DNA of 9,109 nucleotides, from assembly GCA_052139595.1 (NCBI GenBank), contig JBKQWK010000275.1, positions 1 to 9,109 of the forward strand, read 5' to 3'. The DNA comes from JBKQWK01 sp052139595. Its GTDB lineage: Bacteria; Actinomycetota; Thermoleophilia; UBA2241. The stretch's first letter is position 1. Each line of letters starts with the position of its first letter. The notes under the pieces are model-generated. The model ran no database searches, was not told the DNA's origin, and was given only the letters and a program-made list of their open reading frames with translations. Below, piece by piece: positions 1 to 5,916 of this stretch. The position numbers and the translations under genes are program-made.

Positions 1-2
1 GC

Positions 3-101
3 CGAAAAGGCGAACACTGGTCGGCGAGCGGGATCTTCCGCGAGCTCGTACGGCGTCTCGAGGCGGCGGACTCGAAGACTGCAGTGGCCGGCGATAGCTG
101 A
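3..101 (+). CDS. C-terminal end of an unidentified plus-strand protein (partial, cut by left edge)
   Basis: Reading plus frame 3 from the left edge gives 32 codons ending in TGA at 99-101. The tail contains HWSASGIFRELVRRLEAA, which looks like a real amphipathic, alpha-helical protein end with GC-rich third positions; frames 1 and 2 look less natural. The gene would run toward, and converge with, the PIN-domain gene that ends at 170. Too little is present to assign a family. It could also be chance, since 99 open bases are common in GC-rich DNA. Confidence 0.4.
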   Translation, partial: RKGEHWSASGIFRELVRRLEAADSKTAVAGDS

Positions 102-169
102 GCAACGCAGATAACCGGACAAGCCCCCTTCGACCAGGGGCGCCGGTAGCAACCGTTCACAACTGCAGA
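102..169. other. Short convergent intergenic spacer with weak hairpin
   Basis: This 68-nt gap separates the stop of the plus-strand partial gene from the stop of the minus-strand PIN gene. It contains a 5-bp stem, CCCCT at 125-129 and AGGGG at 136-140, with a 6-nt loop. A bidirectional terminator would make sense here, but the stem is short and no U-tract follows on either strand, so I do not call a terminator. Confidence 0.3.
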
Positions 170-760
170 TCACGCTCGCATCTGGGCGCGAGCTTCTTGA
201 AGCGCCTGCTCATATCGCGGTTTGCCGACTCCTGGCGGAGTCGAGAGGTCGAAGACAGCAAAACCTCGGCCCTCGTCCAGGGCCGATTCGACGACCATCT
301 GAAGACAGAGCTGGGCCGTCGAAACGCGGGCTACTCTGCGCGCTATCGCCAGGTGCTTGCCAAACGTGTCGTCGATCACGACCAGGTCGGCGCGCAGATG
401 CTCTGCCATCAGCACCGTAGTAACCTCGCCTGCGTGCTTGTACCCTGGAATCGTCGAGACATCCACCCCTCGGAACCTCGCCTCCTCAAGCCGAGCCTCG
501 TCCTTCAGGCGATTGGCGTCACCTAGCATCGGCTCCGGAATCTGCCCAGTCTTCTTCGGCCACGGCGGTGTTTGAAGAACCGACAGGTCGCGGTGGATCC
601 CATCCAGCGGGGCCACAGCCAGTTCGCGCCTCACTTCTCGCGTGATCCTTGCGATGCCCCCTAGATATGCCTTAAGGGCCGGAATCTCATGGGCGTCGCA
701 GAAGCGGTAGAAGACGGATGTGTCGAGAAGCACCGACTTCGCGTCCCGCACCAAGTGCAT
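170..760 (-). CDS. PIN-domain protein, candidate RNase toxin of an XRE-ImmA-PIN module
   Basis: The protein has 196 aa and the layout of a PIN-fold nuclease, a Mg-dependent RNase family common among type II toxins. The first acidic residue is D13 in VLLDTS. E42 and E46 lie in TREVRREL, E112 in HAGEVTTVLMAEHL, and D130/D131 in LVVIDD, matching the conserved acidic set of the fold. A tail of about 50 residues (147-196) extends past the usual core. The ATG at 758-760 shares one base with the TGA of the upstream peptidase gene (TGATG), which implies coupled translation and fixes the start. It is the last gene of a three-gene operon. Ribonuclease activity and toxicity are inferred from the fold and context. 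It may instead act as a partner or effector of the peptidase/repressor pair. Confidence 0.8.
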   Translation of the reverse strand: MHLVRDAKSVLLDTSVFYRFCDAHEIPALKAYLGGIARITREVRRELAVAPLDGIHRDLSVLQTPPWPKKTGQIPEPMLGDANRLKDEARLEEARFRGVDVSTIPGYKHAGEVTTVLMAEHLRADLVVIDDTFGKHLAIARRVARVSTAQLCLQMVVESALDEGRGFAVFDLSTPPGVGKPRYEQALQEARAQMRA

Positions 761-1545
761 CAGTAATCCGGCTCGTCAGCGGGTGGCGTGAGCCCCATGG
801 CAGCAAACTCCTTCTCGAGTTCAGCCGCATCTTTGCCGACCAGCTCCGCTATCCGATCGACCGCGAGCAAGCCGTTCTCGTAGACCGCAGCTGCGTTGAG
901 ATACATCGCTCGAGGGACGCGCGAATAGGCATCGATTTCGGACAGTGAGTCGTGGTCATCGGGAAGCGCAAGTCGTCTCCTGAGCGCGGTGTGCTCTCCC
1001 TGATTGAGAGCCTCTGTAAGTCTCTGCTTGTCGCCTTGCCTGAGGAGCCCTGCGCTATCCAGTCGATAGAGAGCGGCTGAGGCGCTCACGTGGAAGTAGT
1101 GGGCGAGCTTGACGACGGTGCCCAGGTCCCTTGGGTCGGCCTCATGTACCTGCACCCAACTGAACACTGCCCGCGTCGGGGCGAGAAACGCAGCCGCAAA
1201 GTAGTTCGCCTGCACCTCCGCCGGAGAACTTGCTCCTACAGTGAGGTCGTCCACCGTGTCGAACGACCCTCGATGCCGAAGCACGTGGTGTCCGAACTCG
1301 TGGGCAAGAGTGAAGCGCCGCCTCACGAGCGACTCTTCAGAATTGACGAAGATAAAAGGGTGGTCTTGCTTTCGTCCATACGCTCCCGCGATACCGCCGG
1401 GCAGCCGCAGGATGGTCACAGGCACCCGACCAGCGTCTTCGATCAACATCAGGATGTCGGGAATCGGGCCGTCGCCTCCGACGCCCAAGGCCTCGCGGGC
1501 TGCCAACGCGGCACTCACGCCATCCCTCTCCAGTTGCGACGTCAC
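760..1545 (-). CDS. ImmA/IrrE-family zinc metallopeptidase
   Basis: From the GTG at 1545 the protein has 261 aa. The zinc-peptidase signature HEFGH lies at residues 82-86 within FTLAHEFGHHVLRH. The probable third metal ligand is E110 in PAEVQANYFAAAFLAP, the hallmark second motif of the ImmA/IrrE (COG2856) family. Known members such as ICEBs1 ImmA and Deinococcus IrrE cleave a cognate XRE-type repressor (ImmR, DdrO) and so switch on an element or a stress regulon. An in-frame ATG exists upstream at 1629, but it lies deep inside the XRE gene. The GTG at 1545-1543 overlaps the XRE stop as GTGA, the usual coupled arrangement, so I prefer it. The C-terminal part (about 170-261) is a helical extension. 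The substrate is probably the adjacent XRE protein. Confidence 0.9.
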   Translation of the reverse strand: MTSQLERDGVSAALAAREALGVGGDGPIPDILMLIEDAGRVPVTILRLPGGIAGAYGRKQDHPFIFVNSEESLVRRRFTLAHEFGHHVLRHRGSFDTVDDLTVGASSPAEVQANYFAAAFLAPTRAVFSWVQVHEADPRDLGTVVKLAHYFHVSASAALYRLDSAGLLRQGDKQRLTEALNQGEHTALRRRLALPDDHDSLSEIDAYSRVPRAMYLNAAAVYENGLLAVDRIAELVGKDAAELEKEFAAMGLTPPADEPDY

Positions 1546-1862
1546 TTCGCCGCAGTCTCTAGCAAGAGGTAGTTGTCGATGATCGTGAGGCACTGCTGGA
1601 CTGCACCCGCGATTTGGTCGTTCGCGCAATCTGCGCGCAGCGCGAAGACCTCGTCGTTTTCGTAGAGGAGGTACTCCGAGCTAACACCGAAATAGTTCGC
1701 AACGGCGGCCAGCTCACTAAGGTCCAGGGATAGCCTACCCGAGATGATTCTGCTCAGAGCAGAGGGATCTAGGCCAACCACCCGGGCGAGATCGGCCTGT
1801 GGCCTTCCCGCGAGCAGTCGTTGAATCTCGCGACCGATTTCGGATTTGTTGCGAATAGACAC
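1542..1862 (-). CDS. XRE/Cro-type HTH transcriptional regulator
   Basis: This 106-aa protein starts with GTG at 1862-1860, preceded by the purine-rich site AGGGGG at 1876-1871 with 8 nt spacing. Residues about 8-62 form a lambda-repressor-like HTH: QADLARVVGLDPSALSRIISG is helix 2-turn-helix 3, followed by LDLSELAAVANYFGVSSEYLL, typical of XRE proteins. The C-terminal 40 residues are helical, possibly for dimerisation or as the peptidase cleavage region. Its stop overlaps the peptidase start by 4 nt. As first gene of the operon it most likely represses its own promoter in the upstream region and is inactivated by the peptidase. It would also be the antitoxin-like member if the PIN protein is toxic. 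Confidence 0.9.
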   Translation of the reverse strand: MSIRNKSEIGREIQRLLAGRPQADLARVVGLDPSALSRIISGRLSLDLSELAAVANYFGVSSEYLLYENDEVFALRADCANDQIAGAVQQCLTIIDNYLLLETAAK

Positions 1863-1901
1863 AGCCGGCGCCCCCTACTAGCGTTCGCGTGAAGGTGATG
1901 A

Positions 1902-1914
1902 TGTCATTTTGTCA
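1902..1914. repeat. TGTCA direct repeat, 8-nt period
   Basis: TGTCA occurs at 1902-1906 and again at 1910-1914, so copies lie on the same helix face only after about 0.8 turn. The second copy overlaps the minus-strand TTGACA hexamer. It may be a repressor half-site pair for the XRE protein encoded downstream. The repeat is short and could be chance. Confidence 0.3.
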
Positions 1915-1930
1915 AGGTTCTTCTGTATTT

Positions 1931-1940
1931 GACTATAGTC
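1931..1940. promoter_or_regulatory. Perfect 10-bp palindrome, candidate XRE operator
   Basis: GACTATAGTC is its own reverse complement. A dyad of this size fits a lambda-type HTH dimer site. It lies 69 nt upstream of the XRE GTG start and contains TATAGT, a possible -10 hexamer, so binding would block transcription. Ten-base palindromes arise by chance a few times in 9 kb, so position is the main argument. Confidence 0.35.
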
Positions 1941-1943
1941 CTT

Positions 1944-1952
1944 TGTGGATAA
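1944..1952 (-). promoter_or_regulatory. Consensus DnaA-box match
   Basis: On the minus strand this reads TTATCCACA, a perfect match to the classical 9-mer DnaA box TTATNCACA. It lies next to the palindrome upstream of the XRE gene. A single box is not an origin; it could let DnaA affect this promoter or be accidental. Confidence 0.4.
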
Positions 1953-2121
1953 CGCATCGTCATTATGCGGCAGTTCTTAACAAATGAAAACGTTGGAGCA
2001 ATGCCTGCCACATCACTGCCAGACATGTGCGGCCTCCGAAGATGCTGCACAGGGCGCCTTGCGCCGACGCGATGCCGACGAGCGCATCTGCGGGAAAGCT
2101 GGGCTGTTCCCGATCGTGCCA

Positions 2122-3564
2122 TCAGGATCTCTTTTGCCACCAGTCGGCACCCAGGGCGCTGCCAGACAGGCCAAGCGCGATCCGTTGACGCAGGATGGCC
2201 ACCGTCGCTTCGTCCGGCTTTAGCTCGGCAAACTCAAAAGTCGCCAGGCGGGGAGCGTCGCTCTCGCCGCGCCAGTCGGTGACCTGTTTGACCACCACGT
2301 TGTAGCTCTTGGCCGCCAGCTGGAGAGCAGCGAGCAAATCCTCTCCCTCCTCCTCCGGGAGCAAGGCACGAAACTCGGGCGGCACCACGCCAAGCCACGA
2401 TCCAAGGAAGGAAACGCCGGCAACTGCGCTCGCTTCCTCGATAACCTGTAGGTAGGCGAGCAGCACGCCGGCGCTGGCGCGGGCCACGGCGAGCATTCTT
2501 GCCAGCAGCTCGGCGAGAGTGTGTCCGTTAGTGGCGGCGTAGTTCTTCTCGCGCTGCCGGACGTCGAGCACGTCTTCGAGCTGCGTAAGCCAGTAGCTTT
2601 CATAGCGTCCGTCTTTGTCGAGCTCACCGATCCCCTGCTCCATGATCACGGCCACGCCGCCGCTAGAGTCGTCACCCTCCTCTGAGGTCTTGAACTCAGC
2701 GATCCAGCGCCGCCACTCCGGCAGGTCGGCGCCGTAGAGCTGTTCGCCGGAGAAGTAGTAGTGCAAAAGCCGCTCTTCATCTTGCACTGCCACCTCGCCG
2801 CAGTAGGGGCTCACATCGTGGCCCTCGGTGAGGTCCCCCTGAGCGAACGAGGCTGCGAGACGTGCCCGGTAAGCGGCCTCGTATGCCTCGCTCTCGGCTC
2901 GTTCCGGTTCGGGGGCGGACAGCTCGCCCAGGTCTTCGCGGTGGAGCGCCTGGGCTCTTTGCGCCTCCGCTACCGTGAACAGGGAGGCGTCGTGGCCGAG
3001 TCGCAGCGGCGTCAGTCTGCCGGCCGTGATGAGCTTGGCGAGCTCGCGCTCTGCCGCCGCCGCGGCGTCTGTCCACTGTGCCTCGGTCGCCTCGGCGGCC
3101 TTTGCAGGTCCGCCCAGGAGCTCGCTACTGCGCGCCTCCATGACCTCTGCCAAGCTGTAGAGGCGTGCCGCTAGGCGCACCCGCTGGCGACTCTTGCGAG
3201 CGCGATACTCGGACTCGGAAACGATCAGCGGCAGGTTGTGCATGAGCCAGCGGACACGGGCTGCTGTCTGGTAGCGTTCGAGTTCGCCCGCCAGTTCGCG
3301 CAGGAAACGCTCGCTCTGCAGGCTGGCAATCTGCGCCTCGCAGAGCATCACCCGGGCAGCGCGATAGAGGCCCATCAGGTGCTCATAGTCGTCGCCATCG
3401 GCCGTATTGTGCAGGCAGGCCCTGAGAGCCTCGATATCTTTATCCGAGAGAAAGCCGTCGCGGCCACGCTCCAGCTCGAGAATCTGCTCTAGCACCAGGC
3501 GCCCGGCCTCCTTGCCGGAGAGGTTCTTAGCGAGCAGTCGCGTGACGTCGGCCTTGCGCACCAT
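2122..3564 (-). CDS. Hypothetical 480-aa protein, last gene of the large operon
   Basis: I do not recognise this protein. It is acidic and mostly helical, with Ala/Glu/Arg-rich stretches over residues about 1-250 (for example RELAGELERYQTAARVRW and AAAAAERELAKLITAGRL). A more structured part with aromatic residues follows (LLHYYFSGEQLYGADLPEWRRW, SYWLTQLEDVLDVRQ), then a C-terminal part with FLGSWLGVVPPEFRALLPEE. No Walker, nuclease, zinc or transmembrane motif is visible. The ATG at 3564-3562 has a strong GGAGG at 3578-3574 (9 nt spacing) and follows the HTH gene's stop by 3 nt. In many phages a large terminase or portal follows a small-terminase-like gene, but this protein lacks the ATPase and nuclease motifs of a large terminase. 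The coding call is firm; the function is unknown. Confidence 0.75.
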   Translation of the reverse strand: MVRKADVTRLLAKNLSGKEAGRLVLEQILELERGRDGFLSDKDIEALRACLHNTADGDDYEHLMGLYRAARVMLCEAQIASLQSERFLRELAGELERYQTAARVRWLMHNLPLIVSESEYRARKSRQRVRLAARLYSLAEVMEARSSELLGGPAKAAEATEAQWTDAAAAAERELAKLITAGRLTPLRLGHDASLFTVAEAQRAQALHREDLGELSAPEPERAESEAYEAAYRARLAASFAQGDLTEGHDVSPYCGEVAVQDEERLLHYYFSGEQLYGADLPEWRRWIAEFKTSEEGDDSSGGVAVIMEQGIGELDKDGRYESYWLTQLEDVLDVRQREKNYAATNGHTLAELLARMLAVARASAGVLLAYLQVIEEASAVAGVSFLGSWLGVVPPEFRALLPEEEGEDLLAALQLAAKSYNVVVKQVTDWRGESDAPRLATFEFAELKPDEATVAILRQRIALGLSGSALGADWWQKRS

Positions 3565-3567
3565 GCT

Positions 3568-4140
3568 CTACGACCTCCGCGAGTCGAGAGCGGCTTCGAT
3601 ACGATCAAGCTTCTCCTCAAGTGTGGTCTGCTCGGCAGCCTTGAGCATGCCCTGCAGGAGGGAGAGTTCGGCATGGGCCTGCTCGGCGTCGAGGCGGCCA
3701 GCGCGATAGCGCTGCAGGGTCTCGTCCAGGGCGCTCGCTATCTCCTTGGCGCTCAGGTTCTCCCGCCCGCTGATCGTTGCCGGCGCATCTGCGTCGCTCT
3801 CAGGTCGCGGCTTGCGATCGAGGCCGAGGAGTTCGCTGCGCCGCTTGGAGATCTGGATCGCCACCCGAGCCGCCTTTTCGTCACCGCTGCGGGCCCGCGT
3901 CCATAACCCCATGAGCAGGCGGTCGAGACGAGCAACCTCTAGGCGGCGTAACTTCTCGGCCTTCTCGTTCGTCTCGGCAGTCTGCCGGGCGAGGGCACGA
4001 TCGACGGCCTTGAAGGCCCCACCCGGGGTCATCTCGAGCTTCTCCGCGATCTGTACGTAGGAAGCGCCGCCGAGGCGCAGCTCGAGGCCCTGCTGCTCGC
4101 GCTGGCGGGCCAGAAGCTGCTTCGCGGAGCTGTGGCTCAC
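3568..4140 (-). CDS. HTH protein resembling phage terminase small subunit
   Basis: The gene encodes 190 aa and begins with GTG at 4140-4138, overlapping the methyltransferase stop by 4 nt (GTGA). Residues about 14-52 form a sigma-70 region 4/terminase-type HTH: LELRLGGASYVQIAEKLEM, then TPGGAFKAVDRALARQ as the recognition helix. A conserved-looking block follows, LRRLEVARLDRLLMGLWTRA, GDEKAARVAIQISKRRSELLGLD. I associate this block with small proteins next to ParB-like/methyltransferase and terminase genes in phages of GC-rich bacteria. The C-terminal third is a charged helical region with EQTTLEEKLDRIEAALDSR, a possible oligomerisation helix. A role in DNA recognition for packaging, or as a regulator, is inferred. 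No large terminase follows in the window, which weakens the packaging reading. Confidence 0.75.
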   Translation of the reverse strand: MSHSSAKQLLARQREQQGLELRLGGASYVQIAEKLEMTPGGAFKAVDRALARQTAETNEKAEKLRRLEVARLDRLLMGLWTRARSGDEKAARVAIQISKRRSELLGLDRKPRPESDADAPATISGRENLSAKEIASALDETLQRYRAGRLDAEQAHAELSLLQGMLKAAEQTTLEEKLDRIEAALDSRRS

Positions 4141-5516
4141 GGGGCAGTTCTCTCAGGTGCATTTCCTGGCGATGCACTTCCCAAAGTGCGCGCGGCGGCG
4201 AGCTCGGCAAAGCTACGGCCGTCGCCGTCGAGAATCGCCTCTTGACCGGCGAAACGTTGCCAGCGCAGCACAGCGACGTCGACGAAGACCGGCGACAGCT
4301 CCAGGGCGTAGCAGCGCCGCTTGGTCTGCTCGGCGGCCACGATCGCCGTTCCTGAGCCCGAGAAGGGCTCGTAGATCAGTTCGCCTGGCTTGGTGTGCCA
4401 TTCGATCGGGCGGCGGATGAGTTCGACTGGTTTGATCGTCGGATGCGTGCCGGCGACACCTTCCTCGATGCTCTCCTTGCCGTCAACATCCCACACAGCA
4501 CGTTCATTAGCCGGCGGCTTGGCCACAGGCAGATTGCCCTGGATCCAGCCGGCCAGGCAAGGCTCGTAGTCGTACATGAACCAGGTGCGGCCCAGCACCG
4601 GACGAGTCTTGCGCCAGATCACGACTTGATGCGGCAGGAGGCCGTTGGCACGCCAAGCCTCAAAGACAACGTCGGCGCGCATCATGCCAAACCACTGGTA
4701 GAGCGCCGGGCGATCAGTGAGTGCCGCGGCCAACGCGGCGGCGAGGAAGTCTGAGTAAAACTGCACGGAGCTGTCGTGATCGACGTACGTGTCCCAGGTC
4801 TTCTCGTACTCCTCCGCCGGCCTGTTTGATCCGTCTGCTCGTTTGCCACCGTTGGCCCAGGTCTGCGGGTGGTTGCCGCCATCGTAGTCAACGAGATAGG
4901 GCGGATCGGTGGCCATCAGCGTGGCGCGCTCGCCGGCCATCAGGCGGCGCACATCCTCGGCCTTCGTCGAGTCTCCGCAAAGCAGACGGTGATCGCCCAG
5001 CAGCCAGAGGTCGCCGCGGCGCGACACTGGCGATTCTGGTGGCTCGGGGGCCTCATCGGGGTCGACTGGGCCACTGCTCGCAAGCATCCCCGCCAGCAGC
5101 TGATCGAGCTCGGCGCGATCGAAGATGCCGGAGAGATCGACGCCGCCCTGCAGGTCGGCGAGCAGCTGGTCGCTGTCCCACTCGAGGCCAAGTTCGCTGG
5201 AACGGTTGTCGAGGTAGGCGAGGCGGCGCGCCGTGTTGCCCTCGGTGAGTGAGAGATCGCTGCGTTTGACCACGACCAGCTCGCTGCCGTCGGTCTCTAT
5301 GACGCGTACCGGCAGGCCGAGGCGATTGGCGGCCGCCAGGGTCTTGTTGCCGGCGATGATCGTGCCGTCGCGGTCAGCCAGAACGGACCGTCCGGCGCCG
5401 CACTCCTGCAGACTGGTTTCGACCAAGGCGCGGCCGCGATCGGTGCCGCGGTTGGCGTTGGCGGGATCGAGCTTGAACTCGTTCAGCGACTGCGAGTGGT
5501 TGCTGGAGGTACTCAC
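4137..5516 (-). CDS. ParB-like domain fused to beta-class DNA methyltransferase (N6-adenine or N4-cytosine)
   Basis: From the GTG at 5516 the protein has 459 aa. Residues about 19-110 are a ParB/Srx-like domain (GRALVETSLQECGAGRSVLADRDG, then IIAGNKTLAAANRLGLPVRV), with GNKT where classical ParB has GHRR. After a Pro-rich linker (149-164) comes the methylase. GDLWLLGDHRLLCGDST (168-184) leads into the catalytic motif DPPY at 204-207, then a target-recognition region, HPTIKPVEL (358-366), and the AdoMet-binding FSGSGT at 385-390. Catalytic motif before AdoMet motif is the beta-class order. An in-frame start at 5732 would add 72 unlikely Arg/His-rich residues inside two upstream ORFs. The GTG has AGGA 7 nt upstream and a GTGA overlap with the preceding ORF. 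No restriction enzyme gene is visible, so it looks like an orphan phage/plasmid modification enzyme. Confidence 0.92.
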   Translation of the reverse strand: MSTSSNHSQSLNEFKLDPANANRGTDRGRALVETSLQECGAGRSVLADRDGTIIAGNKTLAAANRLGLPVRVIETDGSELVVVKRSDLSLTEGNTARRLAYLDNRSSELGLEWDSDQLLADLQGGVDLSGIFDRAELDQLLAGMLASSGPVDPDEAPEPPESPVSRRGDLWLLGDHRLLCGDSTKAEDVRRLMAGERATLMATDPPYLVDYDGGNHPQTWANGGKRADGSNRPAEEYEKTWDTYVDHDSSVQFYSDFLAAALAAALTDRPALYQWFGMMRADVVFEAWRANGLLPHQVVIWRKTRPVLGRTWFMYDYEPCLAGWIQGNLPVAKPPANERAVWDVDGKESIEEGVAGTHPTIKPVELIRRPIEWHTKPGELIYEPFSGSGTAIVAAEQTKRRCYALELSPVFVDVAVLRWQRFAGQEAILDGDGRSFAELAAARTLGSASPGNAPERTAP

Positions 5517-5719
5517 GAGAGGGTCCTTTTCTCGGAGATGACTGGCGAGGGTATGCGGAAGATGACGTTGGCGAGGTTGCCACCGCGCACCGCAATGGCG
5601 CGTTCGTACTGACGGCGGATGGTGCGCGAGCGGCAGACGATGAGGACGCGTTCGCTCTTCGAGGTCTCGGCCACCAGCGCGAAGCTCGTCTGGCGCTGGG
5701 AGGGGATCTGCCCGCTCAT
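5513..5719 (-). CDS. Small coupled protein of unknown function (68 aa)
   Basis: The ATG at 5719-5717 has GAGG 7 nt upstream. The stop TGA at 5515-5513 overlaps the methyltransferase GTG (GTGA). The sequence SFALVAETSKSERVLIVC followed by RTIRRQYERAIAVRGGNLANVIFRIP has alternating hydrophobic strands and one helix, as expected of a folded beta/alpha miniprotein. I recognise no family. Overlaps on both sides and a good ribosome site support a real gene, perhaps a methyltransferase accessory or a small DNA-binding protein given its basic charge. The function is unknown. Confidence 0.65.
   Translation of the reverse strand: MSGQIPSQRQTSFALVAETSKSERVLIVCRSRTIRRQYERAIAVRGGNLANVIFRIPSPVISEKRTLS
5524..5527 (-). 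promoter_or_regulatory. Ribosome binding site deciding the methyltransferase start
   Basis: AGGA on the minus strand, within AAAAGGACCC, lies 7 nt before the GTG at 5516. This supports the GTG as the true start of the ParB-like/methyltransferase gene rather than the longer in-frame ATG at 5732. Confidence 0.6.
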
Positions 5720-5916
5720 GGCCGTGCCTCACTATTCTTCAGATCCCATCTGTCTGATGAATAGCTCTTCACCCGACGCCTTCCACGGCGGCAACAGGCC
5801 AGACAGCCCCGCGCTTCCTGCGCGGGGTCCGGCCGCTGCCGGGGGTCGAGTGGGCGTCCATTTTTCAGACCTGTTTCTCTAGGATGATAAATAGACTCCT
5901 GGCGTTCACTGCTCAT
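5716..5916 (-). CDS. Possible small basic protein (66 aa), overlapping both neighbours
   Basis: The ATG at 5916-5914 lies inside the last codons of the primase gene (11-nt overlap), and its TGA overlaps the next ORF's ATG by 4 nt (ATGA). GGAAGG lies about 11 nt upstream. The protein is basic and low in hydrophobics, with a Cys pair in GCLACCRRGRRR, and has no known family. The fit to the overlap pattern of the operon supports coding. Against it, the composition is Arg-rich, as in many spurious GC-rich ORFs, and its middle coincides with two strong RNA hairpins (5806-5842). The alternative is a noncoding, structured spacer of about 186 nt between primase and the 68-aa gene. Confidence 0.45.
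   Translation of the reverse strand: MSSERQESIYHPRETGLKNGRPLDPRQRPDPAQEARGCLACCRRGRRRVKSYSSDRWDLKNSEARP
5806..5842 (-). repeat. Two adjacent strong hairpins
   Basis: CCCCGCGC at 5807-5814 and GCGCGGGG at 5820-5827 form a perfect 8-bp, all-GC stem with a 5-nt loop. Directly beside it, CCGGC at 5829-5833 and GCCGG at 5838-5842 form a second 5-bp stem with a 4-nt loop. In the transcribed minus strand the loop of the large stem reads AGGAA. No U-tract follows, so an ordinary intrinsic terminator is unlikely. Attenuation, transcript processing or an mRNA-stabilising structure between primase and methyltransferase genes is possible. Confidence 0.55.

Larger units (their letters stand above)
1863..2121 (-). 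promoter_or_regulatory. Upstream control region of the XRE-ImmA-PIN operon
   Basis: This 259-nt stretch lies between the end of the large minus-strand operon and the XRE gene. It has no protein-like ORF and its XRE-proximal half is AT-richer than its surroundings. On the minus strand it holds TTGACA at 1915-1910, a perfect -35 hexamer, but no matching -10 lies 17 nt downstream. Further upstream, TATAGT (1937-1932) sits in a palindrome and could be a -10. I cannot place a confident promoter. A 5-bp hairpin (GGCGC 2053-2057, GCGCC 2061-2065) could end the upstream operon but lacks a U-tract. Confidence 0.45.

Noticed and set aside
760..1629. Longer 289-aa form of the peptidase starting at 1629
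   Set aside because: It would overlap the XRE gene by 88 nt and add an unlikely Pro/Arg-rich start. The GTG at 1545 overlaps the XRE stop by 4 nt.
2053..2065. GGCGC/GCGCC hairpin as terminator of the large operon
   Set aside because: Only a 5-bp stem with a 3-nt loop and no U-tract on the minus strand.
1904..2122. Minus-strand ORF after the 480-aa gene with a TGATG overlap (MARSGTAQLSRRC...)
   Set aside because: The overlap is tempting, but the product is Arg-rich with no motif and its frame runs through the AT-rich control region of the XRE operon. Probably a chance frame.
4137..5732. Longer 531-aa form of the methyltransferase starting at 5732
   Set aside because: The extra 72 residues are Arg/His-rich and overlap the 68-aa ORF completely. 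The GTG at 5516 has a ribosome site and a GTGA overlap.
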